Shown here piece by piece: positions 54,965 to 64,000 of a DNA stretch of 64,000 nucleotides. The stretch comes from Caldicellulosiruptor danielii (lineage in GTDB: Bacteria; Bacillota; Thermoanaerobacteria; Caldicellulosiruptorales; Caldicellulosiruptoraceae), in NCBI RefSeq assembly GCF_034343125.1, contig NZ_CP139957.1, forward strand, positions 248,001 through 312,000. The letters are read 5' to 3'. Both the position numbers and the translations under genes were made by a program. Each line of letters opens with the position of its first letter. The first letter of the stretch is position 1. The notes beneath the pieces are model-generated. The model did not search any database. It saw only the letters and a list, made by a program, of their open reading frames with translations, and was not told where the DNA came from.

Positions 54965-56267
54965 TCAGTATGGAATAACCAGAACTTCTTCATTGTTTAG
55001 AGGATTATTAAAATACAGGATTTTTGAACAGGGTCTGGTTTGCAGCAGCAGTCTTTTGTCCCAGAGCGAAAAGAACCTGAAGATAAAACCGTCTGTCTGT
55101 GAAAATTTTGCTGTTACAAGATAGCCATCGCTTTCACAAATATCAAAGCATCTTTCATTTCTGTCAAACCTGAACGTGTTGTAATTTTTGGTGAGCATTT
55201 TTTCACCTATGTAGAGAGATTCAATAGTGCTTACCCGTTGACTTTCAATTATTTCCCTTGCAATGTAAAGAACATCTTTTTTATCAATTTTCTTTCCTTT
55301 GATAATTCTGTAATTGGTAAAATGGGAATTTTCCAGTATTCTTTCTCTGATTGAACAAATGAGGATTGGATTATTGCTATTCTCAGAAAGATTGATTTTG
55401 TAGAATTCGGATTTATTTTCATTTACGTATGTTTTGAGATAGTAATAATTATCGTCTTCAATGAAGTAGAAAGGTAAAACGGCTTCGGTTTGAGCAGTTG
55501 TTAGTGTGTATTTATCCAAATCCACAGAGTTTTTTATAACATCAGCTTTAAACTGTTCAAAGGGGTATATTATGTGTTTTTGTGTATAATAATTGACAGA
55601 AGAAATATCACTTTCTTCATTGTCGATAAGAAGGTCATACTTTTCAGAGTTTCCCAGATTGCTAATCTCAAAGAATAAGTATTTGGAATCGAACAAATGA
55701 ACTTCTGTCATATTGATATTTTTTATTGTTCTTGATAGGGAGTATGGCAATTGATAATATTCTTTTGCTGCAATATCGATAAGAAAAAAACAATGGTTCG
55801 AATGTTTCTGAGTAGTTTTTATAAGAAGAATATGGTATTAATTTGACAAAGATATATTTTTTATCCAACAATTTTGCATATATTGAATATTCAGCTTTGC
55901 AAAGAAGGCAATTATCAAAGGTTTCTGATTCTGAAAGTGGAATGTCTATTATGTCTTCCTCTTCAAGCTCAGAGCTCAGCTTTTTTATACTGAGTTTAGG
56001 AAAAGGAGTAGGAAAGCTGTGAATTGTGAATATATCTTCACAAGTATCATTATATAGAATTATAATATCATTGGGAAAGTTAAAGTATTTGCATTTAAAC
56101 TTTTTGGTCTCAATACAAAATACTCCTATCCGGTATAATTTAAATGGATGTTTATAAGTGGAGCAAAAAACTTTGTTATTTTTAAAATGACAGAAATTTG
56201 AAAAATCTCCGGTATTACAATCTGACAAATATTCTCTTAAACTATCAAATAAGCAAATTTTCTTCAA
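54965..56267 (-). pseudogene. array-family protein, frameshifted at a T7 run
   Basis: Two frames make one ~430-residue member. The first (TTG 56267, GGAGC upstream) runs MKKICLFDSLREYL... to ...ETFEPLFF and then leaves frame. The second resumes as LIDIAAKEYYQLPYSL and continues to 54965, ending NNPLNNEEVLVIPY. Removing one T from the T7 run (plus-strand A run near 55785-55791) gives ...EPLFFLIDIAAKEYYQLP, aligning with VFIFDIENKSLYQLP of the gene at 62174, its closest relative here. Probably inactive, or switched by slippage. Confidence 0.8.
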
Positions 56268-56346
56268 TTATATCAGCTCCTTTTAGAATCTCAATACTGT
56301 TTTGTATCATTTATACTACCATCATAAATTTTAAAAAAGTAGGATA

Positions 56347-57699
56347 TCAAAATAGTAATAGCAAATGTTCCTCAGGGTTAAGAGGATCATTGATTAAACC
56401 ATATGCACAGTGTAAAAATACAGGGTGTTTTGTATTAAATTCATAAACAGGTTTTTTGGTTTTTGTGGAGTATATTTTTATTTTATAGTGTTTCGGATTG
56501 ATAAAATCAATCTTTGGTGAAGCAGTTAATACAAAGCCGCTTATGAAATTTTCAAATACCAGAGAGAAATTGTATGCAAATAATAATTGTTCGTCATTAC
56601 TGATATCAATATCTACCGTGTGCTTTTCATTTTTAAAAACAGAATGGTTAACAATCTTTAGTTTTCTTTTGTCATTTTCTTGTTCTTCCAAACATTGGAA
56701 TACACAAAAGTTTCCCTCTCTATCCCTTAAAAGAGGATAAACAATTCCATCTAACACATAGCAATCCTGCTTTGTGAGGTTGTGCAAATTTATTTTTATG
56801 AGTTCTGTTTTATTTTTGTCAAATTTATATTTGGTGTAAAAATAATATTGCTCATCAATAAAATTGTAAAAATCAAATGATGAATTTCTCAATGAGCAAT
56901 CAACCAGATATGAGTCAAAATAGGGTTTTTGTAAAATTATATCCTGTATGAATTTACTTTGAGGATAAAGTATAAAGGTTTCAAGGGCATCCACTATGCG
57001 TTCTATATTATGGTTGTTCCAGAGCATTTCTTTTTCATGTGGCTCAATTTTACCTGTTTTGATAAGTATATAACCGTCGTTATTATTAACAGGTGGTATA
57101 TAATCCATAAATGAAAATGTGTAAAGCAGGTAATCTCCACAGCAATTTCTGGGTTCGTAAACATAATATTTCTCATTTACCATATCAGTGAGAATAAACC
57201 TGAAACCATTTTGTTCTGAATTTTCAACAAAGATTATAATATACTGATGGTTAATCATTTTAATATTTGAGTAGATGTTTGGCAATTGATTGGTATTATC
57301 CAAGTCCATAATTGGCACTTCCATCAGGGTTCTTTCTATAGTTTTGCGAAGGTTAACTTCACAGATGCTTATTTTTAACCGGTTATCATTGACATCATGA
57401 ATACATCCATAAAAAGTATAATTTTTGTCGTCAAAAAACAGCATTTTGTAGTAGCTGTTCTTAAAAAAGTATAGCCTGGTTTCAAAAGTTGAGAGGCTAA
57501 ACAAAAATAGTCCTATCATATTGTTTACTTCGCCGATGGCAGAGGGATTTTTGAATATACTTGCAACCAGAATATCTCCAATTTTTTGCGGCACACTTAT
57601 AGAAAAATTGTTTTCAAATCTGGCATGAGGTTCAAATGTTTTTAAGAATTCTTTGTAATCCGGGCAGATGTCATGCATGTATAAAATTTGAAATGACAT
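56347..57699 (-). CDS. array-family protein (unknown function)
   Basis: Predicted 450 residues from ATG 57699, with GGGAGG 7 bases upstream. No signal peptide or membrane helix. Family signature YILIKTGKIEPHEKEML near the middle (residue ~220). Many short alternating strands (FYGCIHDVNDNRLKISICEVNL; YVYEPRNCCGDYLLYTF) suggest an all-beta, possibly propeller-like fold. C-terminus ends NPEEHLLLLF, like its neighbours. Function not recognised; by position downstream of a toxin-like gene, a candidate immunity protein (inference). Confidence 0.75.
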   Translation of the reverse strand: MSFQILYMHDICPDYKEFLKTFEPHARFENNFSISVPQKIGDILVASIFKNPSAIGEVNNMIGLFLFSLSTFETRLYFFKNSYYKMLFFDDKNYTFYGCIHDVNDNRLKISICEVNLRKTIERTLMEVPIMDLDNTNQLPNIYSNIKMINHQYIIIFVENSEQNGFRFILTDMVNEKYYVYEPRNCCGDYLLYTFSFMDYIPPVNNNDGYILIKTGKIEPHEKEMLWNNHNIERIVDALETFILYPQSKFIQDIILQKPYFDSYLVDCSLRNSSFDFYNFIDEQYYFYTKYKFDKNKTELIKINLHNLTKQDCYVLDGIVYPLLRDREGNFCVFQCLEEQENDKRKLKIVNHSVFKNEKHTVDIDISNDEQLLFAYNFSLVFENFISGFVLTASPKIDFINPKHYKIKIYSTKTKKPVYEFNTKHPVFLHCAYGLINDPLNPEEHLLLLF

Positions 57700-57787
57700 C
57701 AAAATTCCTCCCTGCAACTATTTTGCTTGGCAATCATAAAATCTGAGTTTATCAAATGTGAATAAAAATAAGCCAGGAAGCTTATCA

Positions 57788-59131
57788 TTATAATATTAGT
57801 AAAAATTCATCCATGTCTTTATTTTTTTCAACAAATGTAATTAGAAAAGGATTTGAAAGAGGGTATTTTGTAATGAATTCAAGTAAAACAGAAGAAGATT
57901 CCAATGAGTACAGCTTTATTTTATAGTGTTTGGGGATGTCTTTATAGTCAAAACCGGGTGAAATTGTCCAAAAAAGATTGTATTTTGCTATATACTTGTA
58001 CGTTATATCAACAAACTGCTCTTCTTTGCTCAGAATGAAATTTGCACTTTTTGCGTTATTTCCATTAAGAGATTCTTTGCTTATTTTTAACAGATTTTGT
58101 TTGTCATTTATCTCTTCAATTGATGAAGAAATAGCCTTCAATAACCCATTGTCAAAAAACAAAAATTTACTGTCAGGATCAATTGAAGGTTTAATAACTT
58201 CTTTGGCAAAGGTTTTAAGATCTAATTTTATAAGCCTTGATGAACTGGTTTTTAAAGATTTCTTGATATAGTAGAAGCAAAAATCTTTTATTGATTCAAT
58301 ATCATCTAAATAGCGAAAAGAAAAATTTTCTGAGATACGTTCAACAATATAATTGTCAAAAAATAGGCTTTGATTTTTAATATCTTCTATGAATTTATTC
58401 AGCGGGTAGAATGCAAAAGCCTCCCGGAAATGCTCAGCCATTTTAAAACTTTCGGGAGGATAATACATTTCCTTTTCGTCAGCATCAATTTGTCCAAATT
58501 TGATAAAAACAAAGCCATCAGTCTTGCTAACAGGAAAATACCTTATGTAGCATAAGGGAAAGGGCTTTTGAGGATTATTGTCGAAAACGTAACTGTAAAA
58601 TTTACTTTCAAAAAGATCTATTACATAAATTTGCCATTTATTGCTTGAAACAAAAGGGAAAATCTTATCATGTATAATTATTGCATAGCGAGAATTTACC
58701 ATTTCAAAAAAGAAAGGATGAGGCGCAAAGAAATTATCTATTCCCTCCTGCTTCAAATGATTTACCCAGAGCTTTGATTCAACAATGGGAATTTCAAAAA
58801 TGTCTTTTTCGTATCTGTTCAGCAGATTGATACTCCTGATAATAATTTTAACATATTGATCATCAGTATTCCAGTAATAACCATAAAGTATGTTATTTGA
58901 TTCATCAAAGTAAATAATTTTCTCCAGCTCTTTTTCAAAAAAGTAAGTTTTAAGTTCAAGATTAAATAAATTTACAAAGCATATACCAGAAACTTTATAT
59001 GCTCCCTGCTTTGCTATACCTCTTAATAAAAAATTTTTGCACTCCACGGGTAAACTGCCAGGTTGATTATTTTTTAAAATGTTATGTATTTCGGATGATA
59101 AATCCTGAATGTAAACAACGTCAATGTTCAT
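57788..59131 (-). CDS. array-family protein (unknown function)
   Basis: Predicted 447 residues from ATG, with GGAGGGC upstream. Signature FVFIKFGQIDADEKEMYYPP. Closest in layout to the 56347 gene: similar start (DVVYIQDLSSEIHNIL versus ILYMHDICPDYKEFL), YFFEKELEKIIYFDESNNILYGY versus YFFKNSYYKMLFFDDKNYTFYGC, and PKHYKIKLYS versus PKHYKIKIYS near the C-terminus. Cytoplasmic, beta-rich by eye. Overall divergence is high although spacing and motif order are kept, suggesting diversifying rather than recent duplication. Confidence 0.75.
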   Translation of the reverse strand: MNIDVVYIQDLSSEIHNILKNNQPGSLPVECKNFLLRGIAKQGAYKVSGICFVNLFNLELKTYFFEKELEKIIYFDESNNILYGYYWNTDDQYVKIIIRSINLLNRYEKDIFEIPIVESKLWVNHLKQEGIDNFFAPHPFFFEMVNSRYAIIIHDKIFPFVSSNKWQIYVIDLFESKFYSYVFDNNPQKPFPLCYIRYFPVSKTDGFVFIKFGQIDADEKEMYYPPESFKMAEHFREAFAFYPLNKFIEDIKNQSLFFDNYIVERISENFSFRYLDDIESIKDFCFYYIKKSLKTSSSRLIKLDLKTFAKEVIKPSIDPDSKFLFFDNGLLKAISSSIEEINDKQNLLKISKESLNGNNAKSANFILSKEEQFVDITYKYIAKYNLFWTISPGFDYKDIPKHYKIKLYSLESSSVLLEFITKYPLSNPFLITFVEKNKDMDEFLLIL

Positions 59132-59216
59132 TATTTTGCCCTCCTGATCAAAATAACAGGTTAACTTTGTTTAGACGGATACTTTCTGCAATATCTTTTC
59201 ATCTTTACATAGTAAT

Positions 59217-60572
59217 TTAGAGGAGAAAACAGGGATAGATTACAAAAGCCTTTATCTCATTTTTGACTGTATCAAAAATGGGTACAAAACCTTCATCAAA
59301 TCTTGTGGTGAAACAAGATTCTTTTTCATCTAAAAAGTATGCTTTGATTTCTCCCTTTAAAACATTTTTTGTTGTGATAAAGCCTGCAGATGAAAATGAA
59401 TATATGTTTTCGAATATTTCATCTTTTTCTACGATGAATTCCAATTTTACTTTCTGATCATTTTCAATGTATATTTTTTCAACAGTTAATTTTTGCAGAT
59501 TTGAACCTGGCAAATCAGAGTAGCTTGTTTCTACCAGAAAATATCCTTTTTCATCGCAATATATAAAAGGGATTTCCTTTTCAAAAGTTATTAGTTTATA
59601 TGTGATTCTCTTATTCAAATCAAATTTGAAGATTTCTATATTACCTCTGTCAAAATTCTCCTTTGAATATAAAATGAAAGGCGAGTTTTTAGCCATTGCT
59701 GGTGAGAAAATATCATCAGCATTTAAAAAAGGTTCAAATTCAACAGTCTGATTTTCATCCGCAGTTGAGATGATATATCTGGAAAAATTCACTTTTTTAT
59801 GGCTCATTGCTTCATAGAGAACATCTTCAACAGGTGCCACAATTAAAGTTTCAATCTTATCATTGTACTCAGAATTTGAATTGTAAAGGTGTCTTTTTTC
59901 AAATGAGCATATTCGACCGGTTTTTATCAAGATGTATTTCTTTTCATTGTGCTTTTGAATAACCTTTAAGTCTGCTATCTCAAATATGTCATGTTCTTCA
60001 AATAGATAGGGATTGATTGGAATTTCTTCTTTGCTTTCCATGTCAACAATTTTGGCAATCTTTTTCGGGTAATCAGGTATGTTTGGAGTAATAACCAGAA
60101 GATATCTTTGATTTAAAGCGCTTATATACAGGGGTTTTATAAAATCATTTTCCGGGCTTTTATCAAAATAGTCTATTGAAAAATTGAAAATTATACTTTC
60201 GTGGAAATTGAGAAGATCAGCTTTAACAATTTTTATTTCCACTAAATTTTTGTTTAGCTTTTGGGCTGTGTATCCGTATAATATGCAGCTTTCATCATCA
60301 AATAGCAGAATCTGGTCAATTGTGTTTAAAAACCTGTAGAATTTGCAGCTCAAATCTTTCCCTCTGACAAGGAATATATTTTCAGTTGTAATTTTGGGAA
60401 GGTATTTTACCATTTCAAACAGAATATCAGCATTTGAAGTAAATCTTGGCTTTAGCACAAAAGTGTTATCGGTTGATTGCAAACATGGTGATATCCCATC
60501 ACTTTTGCAGGGCTTATATTTTGATATTTCTTCGCAAAGGTTATGTATGTTCAAAATAGCTACATTTCTCAT
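59217..60572 (-). CDS. array-family protein (unknown function)
   Basis: Predicted 451 residues. Start taken at ATG 60572 with AAAGGTGAGG upstream; the frame extends 25 codons further without a site. N-terminus VAILNIHNLCEEISKY parallels the neighbours. IDQILLFDDESCILYGYTAQ and the signature YILIKTGRICSFEKRHLYNS mark the family. C-terminus GFITTKNVLKGEIKAYFLDEK...NEIKAFVIYPCFLL supplied part of the mosaic remnant at 53893. No membrane segments. Confidence 0.75.
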   Translation of the reverse strand: MRNVAILNIHNLCEEISKYKPCKSDGISPCLQSTDNTFVLKPRFTSNADILFEMVKYLPKITTENIFLVRGKDLSCKFYRFLNTIDQILLFDDESCILYGYTAQKLNKNLVEIKIVKADLLNFHESIIFNFSIDYFDKSPENDFIKPLYISALNQRYLLVITPNIPDYPKKIAKIVDMESKEEIPINPYLFEEHDIFEIADLKVIQKHNEKKYILIKTGRICSFEKRHLYNSNSEYNDKIETLIVAPVEDVLYEAMSHKKVNFSRYIISTADENQTVEFEPFLNADDIFSPAMAKNSPFILYSKENFDRGNIEIFKFDLNKRITYKLITFEKEIPFIYCDEKGYFLVETSYSDLPGSNLQKLTVEKIYIENDQKVKLEFIVEKDEIFENIYSFSSAGFITTKNVLKGEIKAYFLDEKESCFTTRFDEGFVPIFDTVKNEIKAFVIYPCFLL

Positions 60573-60661
60573 AGGCTGCCTCACCTTTCTTCTCTTTAAA
60601 TCAACATTGCGCAGGTTGTAAATATTGTATGATTGCATGGAATTCAAACTACACAGGCAAA

Positions 60662-62059
60662 TTAAAAATGATAAGGTTTTATCAGGAATCTGGGATAGAT
60701 TATAATAGCATTTAATTCATCAGTTTCGGGATTTACAATTAATGAGAAAAATTCTTGTGAATAATCTATCTTCACTGTTGGCATGTTATCATTCATTGAA
60801 TAAATGGATATATACTTTTCTTCCGGGTTTAGCGTGATGAAAATAGGAAAATTTTTTAAAAGGTAAAACTCTTCTATTAGCTCCTTTGTAGGAAAATTAA
60901 TTGGTAGTTCCAAAAATGAAATCTGGTTGGTTCCTATGTAATGCTTTATAAAGAAATTTTTAACTGGTAATAGATATGGATGAAATGGGGAATACAATAA
61001 AAAATATTTGTTGTCTTCTCTGTATACAGGACTTATTCTTTCTGAAGGAAAAGGAAGAGAGCCTATGAAAGTTTGTTTTTTTGTCTCCAAGTCAAAACCA
61101 AAGATATTAGTTATTTTTGTCAAAAAGTTTTCTTTTTTGTAGGGTATAAATGGTGAATCAATGTCCTGGGAATAACTTTTTATACTGTAATAAAAACCAT
61201 AGCCGGGTTTTCCATAATTTAAAAAATCCAATGTTTCATGATACTCGGCTTTATCAATTAAGTATTTAGAAAAAGAGGGCATTGTGCCACTGTCAATGTG
61301 TTGAATTAATTCTTCACAGGGAATTATCAGTAATGTTTCAACCTTGTTGATGATGTCTGCACCACAATTGAAATAGTTTCGTTTTTCATCTGGAGTTATT
61401 CTGCCAGTTTTAATGAATAAGTAACTTTTATTTTTAAATCTTCCTATTTCTGCATGCGAAATCTCAAAAATAGAGTGATGGTCAGTTATAAATGGATCAA
61501 GATAAAATTCAGATTTATTATGAAGATCAACTATCAGGGCGGATTTGTCTTTGAATTTTTCATCAATATTTAATAGCATTATATACCTTTTATTGAGTGC
61601 AAATGTGTAAATTAAAAGTGAATCTAGTAGTTCATTGCTTTCGTCCATACCTGAAAGTTCTATTGTAAAACTATAGATCAGCCTTTCTTCTTTTTCTTCT
61701 ATGTCAATTCTATATAATTGTAATTCAGCAAATCTGGTGTTATTTAAAGCTATTTTGTATCCAAGTAAGGTAAAATTCTCGTCATCAAAAGATATTATTC
61801 TAAAAATTTTGTTTTTCAGTTTGTAATTAATAATTTGTTCAACTTTGTTATTTTTAAAGGATAAAACAATAATAGATTCAATAACGTCTGAATGTCTATC
61901 GCTTTTTTCCACAATAAACACTATGCTATTACGGCCCTGATAAATAGGATAAACACAAAACCTGTCTTTTTTGTCCGAAGAAAAAATATAAGTTTCCCAT
62001 GGAATTTTATAATAGTCCTTTAATACTTCTGATAAATCCACTACCGGAATTTCAGACAT
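60662..62059 (-). CDS. array-family protein (unknown function)
   Basis: Predicted 465 residues from ATG 62059; AAAGGAG lies 11 bases upstream. Family marks: PVVDLSEVLKDYY at the N-terminus, FRIISFDDENFTLLGYKIA, YLFIKTGRITPDEKRNYFNC, and a C-terminus INPETDELNAIIIYPRFL-like. The segment PYLLPVKNFFIKHYIGTNQ was copied into the mosaic remnant. A strong hairpin (62091-62129) lies in its leader. Closest to the 59217 gene by the shared EIPINPYLFEEHDIFEIADL / EFYLDPFITDHHSIFEISHA block. Confidence 0.75.
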   Translation of the reverse strand: MSEIPVVDLSEVLKDYYKIPWETYIFSSDKKDRFCVYPIYQGRNSIVFIVEKSDRHSDVIESIIVLSFKNNKVEQIINYKLKNKIFRIISFDDENFTLLGYKIALNNTRFAELQLYRIDIEEKEERLIYSFTIELSGMDESNELLDSLLIYTFALNKRYIMLLNIDEKFKDKSALIVDLHNKSEFYLDPFITDHHSIFEISHAEIGRFKNKSYLFIKTGRITPDEKRNYFNCGADIINKVETLLIIPCEELIQHIDSGTMPSFSKYLIDKAEYHETLDFLNYGKPGYGFYYSIKSYSQDIDSPFIPYKKENFLTKITNIFGFDLETKKQTFIGSLPFPSERISPVYREDNKYFLLYSPFHPYLLPVKNFFIKHYIGTNQISFLELPINFPTKELIEEFYLLKNFPIFITLNPEEKYISIYSMNDNMPTVKIDYSQEFFSLIVNPETDELNAIIIYPRFLIKPYHF

Positions 62060-62090
62060 GACATCGAAAACTCCTTTCAATTTTTTAAAA

Positions 62091-62129
62091 TTGAGGGATG
62101 TCACAATTTTTAATAGTGACAACCCTCAA
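62091..62129 (-). terminator. leader hairpin, possible attenuator
   Basis: TTGAGGGATGTCAC pairs with GTGACAACCCTCAA (one mismatch). On the minus strand the hairpin is followed by TTTTAAAA, a weak U tract, ~20 bases before the ribosome site of the gene starting at 62059. Confidence 0.6.
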
Positions 62130-62173
62130 AAAGAAATTTTTCATACAGAAACCTGCAGAATTTTACATAAAGG

Positions 62174-63556
62174 TCAGTAGAAATAAATTAAAATCTCATC
62201 TTTTCTATCTGGATTTTCATAGATAAAGATATTATAACACATATGAACAAAATCCAGCCTGTCAATTAACTTTTGTGTGCTCAGCAAATACAATTTATAC
62301 GTTAGAAGGAGTTTATCATGATTGCTCAAAACAGGTTCTTCTAAATTAAAGTGAGCAGTAGCAGTAATAAAAAAGTTTTTGCGAAGATTTAACAGATAAA
62401 TAGATTCATTTTCTTCGAGTGCAGGTTCAATCCTTTTGATTTTTGTTTTATCACCAAAATAAAATATTTCAAGCTGTTCGGGTTTGTTACTCTTGAATGA
62501 TTTTACAATATAAAACAGTTCTTTGCCTTTTATTTTTCCAGAGTCTAATATTTGATATGTTGTAAATATTGAATTTGAGATTATTCTTTCATCAAAGGAA
62601 TAAATAACTTCTTTTTCAGTAATACCTTTTTCTGAAAATTTAACTCTTATAAGCACAGATTTATCTTGTTTTGTATATGTTTTAACATAATAGTAACAGT
62701 CATTTTCAAACCACCCAAGATAAGAAGAGGTTAAAACAGCTTCATAGTCAGCAAAGTCAACTAAATGCCTGGAGAATTCTATCTGGTTGTTCTTTAAGTC
62801 CATTAAAAATTGTTCAAAAGGAAGAATATATATTTGCTGTTTTACATTAAGAGTTTTGGGGTCAAAATCTTCCTTTTTCATTTCATCCATAACAATATCT
62901 AACTTTTCACAATCACCTATCTTGCCTGTTTTAAACAGAATATATTTATCATTATATAAACCGGTAGATTGTATTTCAAGTTCGTTCAAAAAATTCTGTC
63001 CTTGTGAGGGTAACTGATACAGACTTTTATTTTCTATATCAAAAATAAATACACTCTTATAATTTGAAATATCAAACTTGTCCATGGGCTCTACAGAAAA
63101 AATTAGAAATCTGCTTGAAAGTTCTTTTGCCTCAACAGAAAAGATGGGAATAACTTTGTTATTTTCTTTTAAGTGCGCATTATAAAGATTATTTTTGCAG
63201 ATTATATTCTCTCTTTTGTTAATAATATCAATTTCCAGAATATAGATTTCAGACTTTTTTTCATCAATAGCAAGAGCGTATAAGAGTTTTTTATTGTCAT
63301 CAATTTTTAAAATTCTATCAACAAGTATTTCTGGTTTATATGAATAGATAGATGCCCACGTTTTATTTTTTTGCCATTCATAGATCCAAATATTATCAAT
63401 TTTATTTGATGAACTCAAAAAGATATCTTTTTTCGCAGTGACAATCAAGCGATTAGAAAAGCATAGAATCAAATGATGGGATGAATACTTTGGCAGATTT
63501 GTTTCTAAGTTTTTCTGAGGTTCAAATAAATAACCGGCAAAATTTATTTTCTTCAT
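62174..63556 (-). CDS. array-family protein (unknown function), first in the array
   Basis: Predicted 460 residues from ATG 63556 (GGAAGG upstream; GTG 63568 would overlap it). Starts MKKINFAGYLFEPQ, unlike the hydrophobic-strand start of the others, but shares VFIFDIENKSLYQLP, KYILFKTGKIGDCEKLDIVMD, IYILPFEQF and a C-terminus NPDRKDEILIYFY. Closest relative is the frameshifted copy at 54965-56267. It is the gene immediately downstream of the toxin-like gene (101 bases), the usual place of a cognate immunity gene. Confidence 0.75.
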   Translation of the reverse strand: MKKINFAGYLFEPQKNLETNLPKYSSHHLILCFSNRLIVTAKKDIFLSSSNKIDNIWIYEWQKNKTWASIYSYKPEILVDRILKIDDNKKLLYALAIDEKKSEIYILEIDIINKRENIICKNNLYNAHLKENNKVIPIFSVEAKELSSRFLIFSVEPMDKFDISNYKSVFIFDIENKSLYQLPSQGQNFLNELEIQSTGLYNDKYILFKTGKIGDCEKLDIVMDEMKKEDFDPKTLNVKQQIYILPFEQFLMDLKNNQIEFSRHLVDFADYEAVLTSSYLGWFENDCYYYVKTYTKQDKSVLIRVKFSEKGITEKEVIYSFDERIISNSIFTTYQILDSGKIKGKELFYIVKSFKSNKPEQLEIFYFGDKTKIKRIEPALEENESIYLLNLRKNFFITATAHFNLEEPVLSNHDKLLLTYKLYLLSTQKLIDRLDFVHMCYNIFIYENPDRKDEILIYFY

Positions 63557-63591
63557 TATTATTTTCACCTTCCAAATGTTTAGAATGATTT

Positions 63592-63623
63592 AAGAGAGAA
63601 GCTAAGGATACAGCTTCTTTCTT
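63592..63623. other. hairpin between the toxin-like gene and the array
   Basis: AAGAGAGAAGCT (63592-63603) pairs with AGCTTCTTTCTT (63612-63623) with one mismatch and an 8-base loop. No U tract on either strand, so an RNA-processing or partial attenuation element is more likely than a terminator. Confidence 0.45.
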
Positions 63624-63657
63624 AAAATTTAAAGTTTAACAAATTCTTTATTATTTA

Positions 63658-64000
63658 TTAAGGAAAGAACATATGTGCAGGAGCAAGTTTTGTACTGTTT
63701 AGCACACCATGATAGTGCGGAAAATAAAAAGGGCTATCTTTATGTGGAGAATGGAGAACATAATTTCCATGAGTAGAAACTGCGAGTGCACTTGCAATTT
63801 CTTTGGTTCTACAAAAAACGTTATAATCATATTTTGCTTTTTCTTCATCTTTTTGAAGTTGCAATACTAAATCTGCTGTTCTAATTCGAATTATTGCTTC
63901 TTCTTTACTAATAGCAGGACCTACAAACACTTTTCCGAACCTTATGACAGACATATAATAATCATATGTTTGCCTTGTTTTGATTTTCTCAATAATTTCA
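63658..64000 (-). CDS. 3' end of a probable polymorphic-toxin gene (truncated by window)
   Basis: The frame is open from the stop at 63658 to the window edge (codons upstream of the ATG at 63954 read ...KTRQTYDYY), so this is the C-terminal ~113 residues of a longer protein. The end resembles the short histidine-rich C-terminal domains of Firmicute secreted/polymorphic toxins: CRTKEIASALAVSTHGNYVLHSPHKDS, then FPHYHG and a terminal HMFF. Conserved-looking histidines (H in THGN, SPHKD, HYH, HMFF) could form a nuclease active site. This is pattern resemblance, not a confirmed family. First gene of the leftward array. Confidence 0.55.
   Translation of the reverse strand, partial: EIIEKIKTRQTYDYYMSVIRFGKVFVGPAISKEEAIIRIRTADLVLQLQKDEEKAKYDYNVFCRTKEIASALAVSTHGNYVLHSPHKDSPFYFPHYHGVLNSTKLAPAHMFFP

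Overview
The window is low-GC Firmicute DNA and looks like a thermophilic, polysaccharide-degrading anaerobe of the Caldicellulosiruptor type. This rests on the AT-rich sequence, purine-rich ribosome binding sites, frequent TTG and GTG starts, SpoIID, S-layer and VanZ proteins, and many glycoside hydrolases with sugar ABC transport. The genus is inferred from protein style; no 16S gene or other marker is present.

Layout. 1-2.6 kb: the end of a SpoIID-like gene, an orphan dihydropteroate-synthase-related domain, an unknown gene and a lipoprotein. 2.7-6.6 kb: a leftward pair (secreted protein and SurA_N-type membrane protein) broken up by two copies of one insertion sequence, one complete but frameshifted and one internally deleted. 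A third, MITE-like copy lies at 30.8-31.2 kb. 6.6-9.1 kb: an MntA/HepT toxin-antitoxin pair directly upstream of NAD synthetase. 9.2-27 kb: carbohydrate island with a YesN/YesM two-component system (kinase frameshifted), a sugar ABC transporter, GH2 beta-mannosidase, GH15 enzyme, GT4 glycosyltransferase, a sugar nucleotidyltransferase/phosphomannomutase-like fusion and a GH5 enzyme. A DUF234-type ATPase gene sits between the GH15 gene and a decayed duplicate of its 3' end. 27.2-35.3 kb: VanZ, then a YtrA-type GntR regulator and two ABC export units. Two promoters here carry the same operator. The locus is decaying, with one ATPase cut by the MITE and the adaptor gene frameshifted at an A8 run. 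35.3-45.6 kb: a large SLH protein with five 143-residue repeats, a leftward Trk/Ktr potassium uptake operon that includes an unannotated 39-residue membrane peptide, a second SpoIID protein, queA and a heptad-repeat coiled-coil protein.

45.7-53.8 kb: a complete JetABCD (Wadjet) anti-plasmid operon, matching the type II families. It has an SMC-like JetC with all ATPase motifs and a Toprim JetD, and is bounded by strong terminators.

53.9-64 kb: a leftward accessory array. The 3' end of a gene running in from the right window edge has the look of a polymorphic-toxin C-terminal domain. It is followed by five intact genes and one frameshifted gene of a single divergent family of about 450 residues, then a GNAT acetyltransferase and a mosaic remnant built from pieces of two family members. 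This toxin-plus-repeated-paralog arrangement, possibly an immunity array, is the best candidate for an undescribed system in the window.
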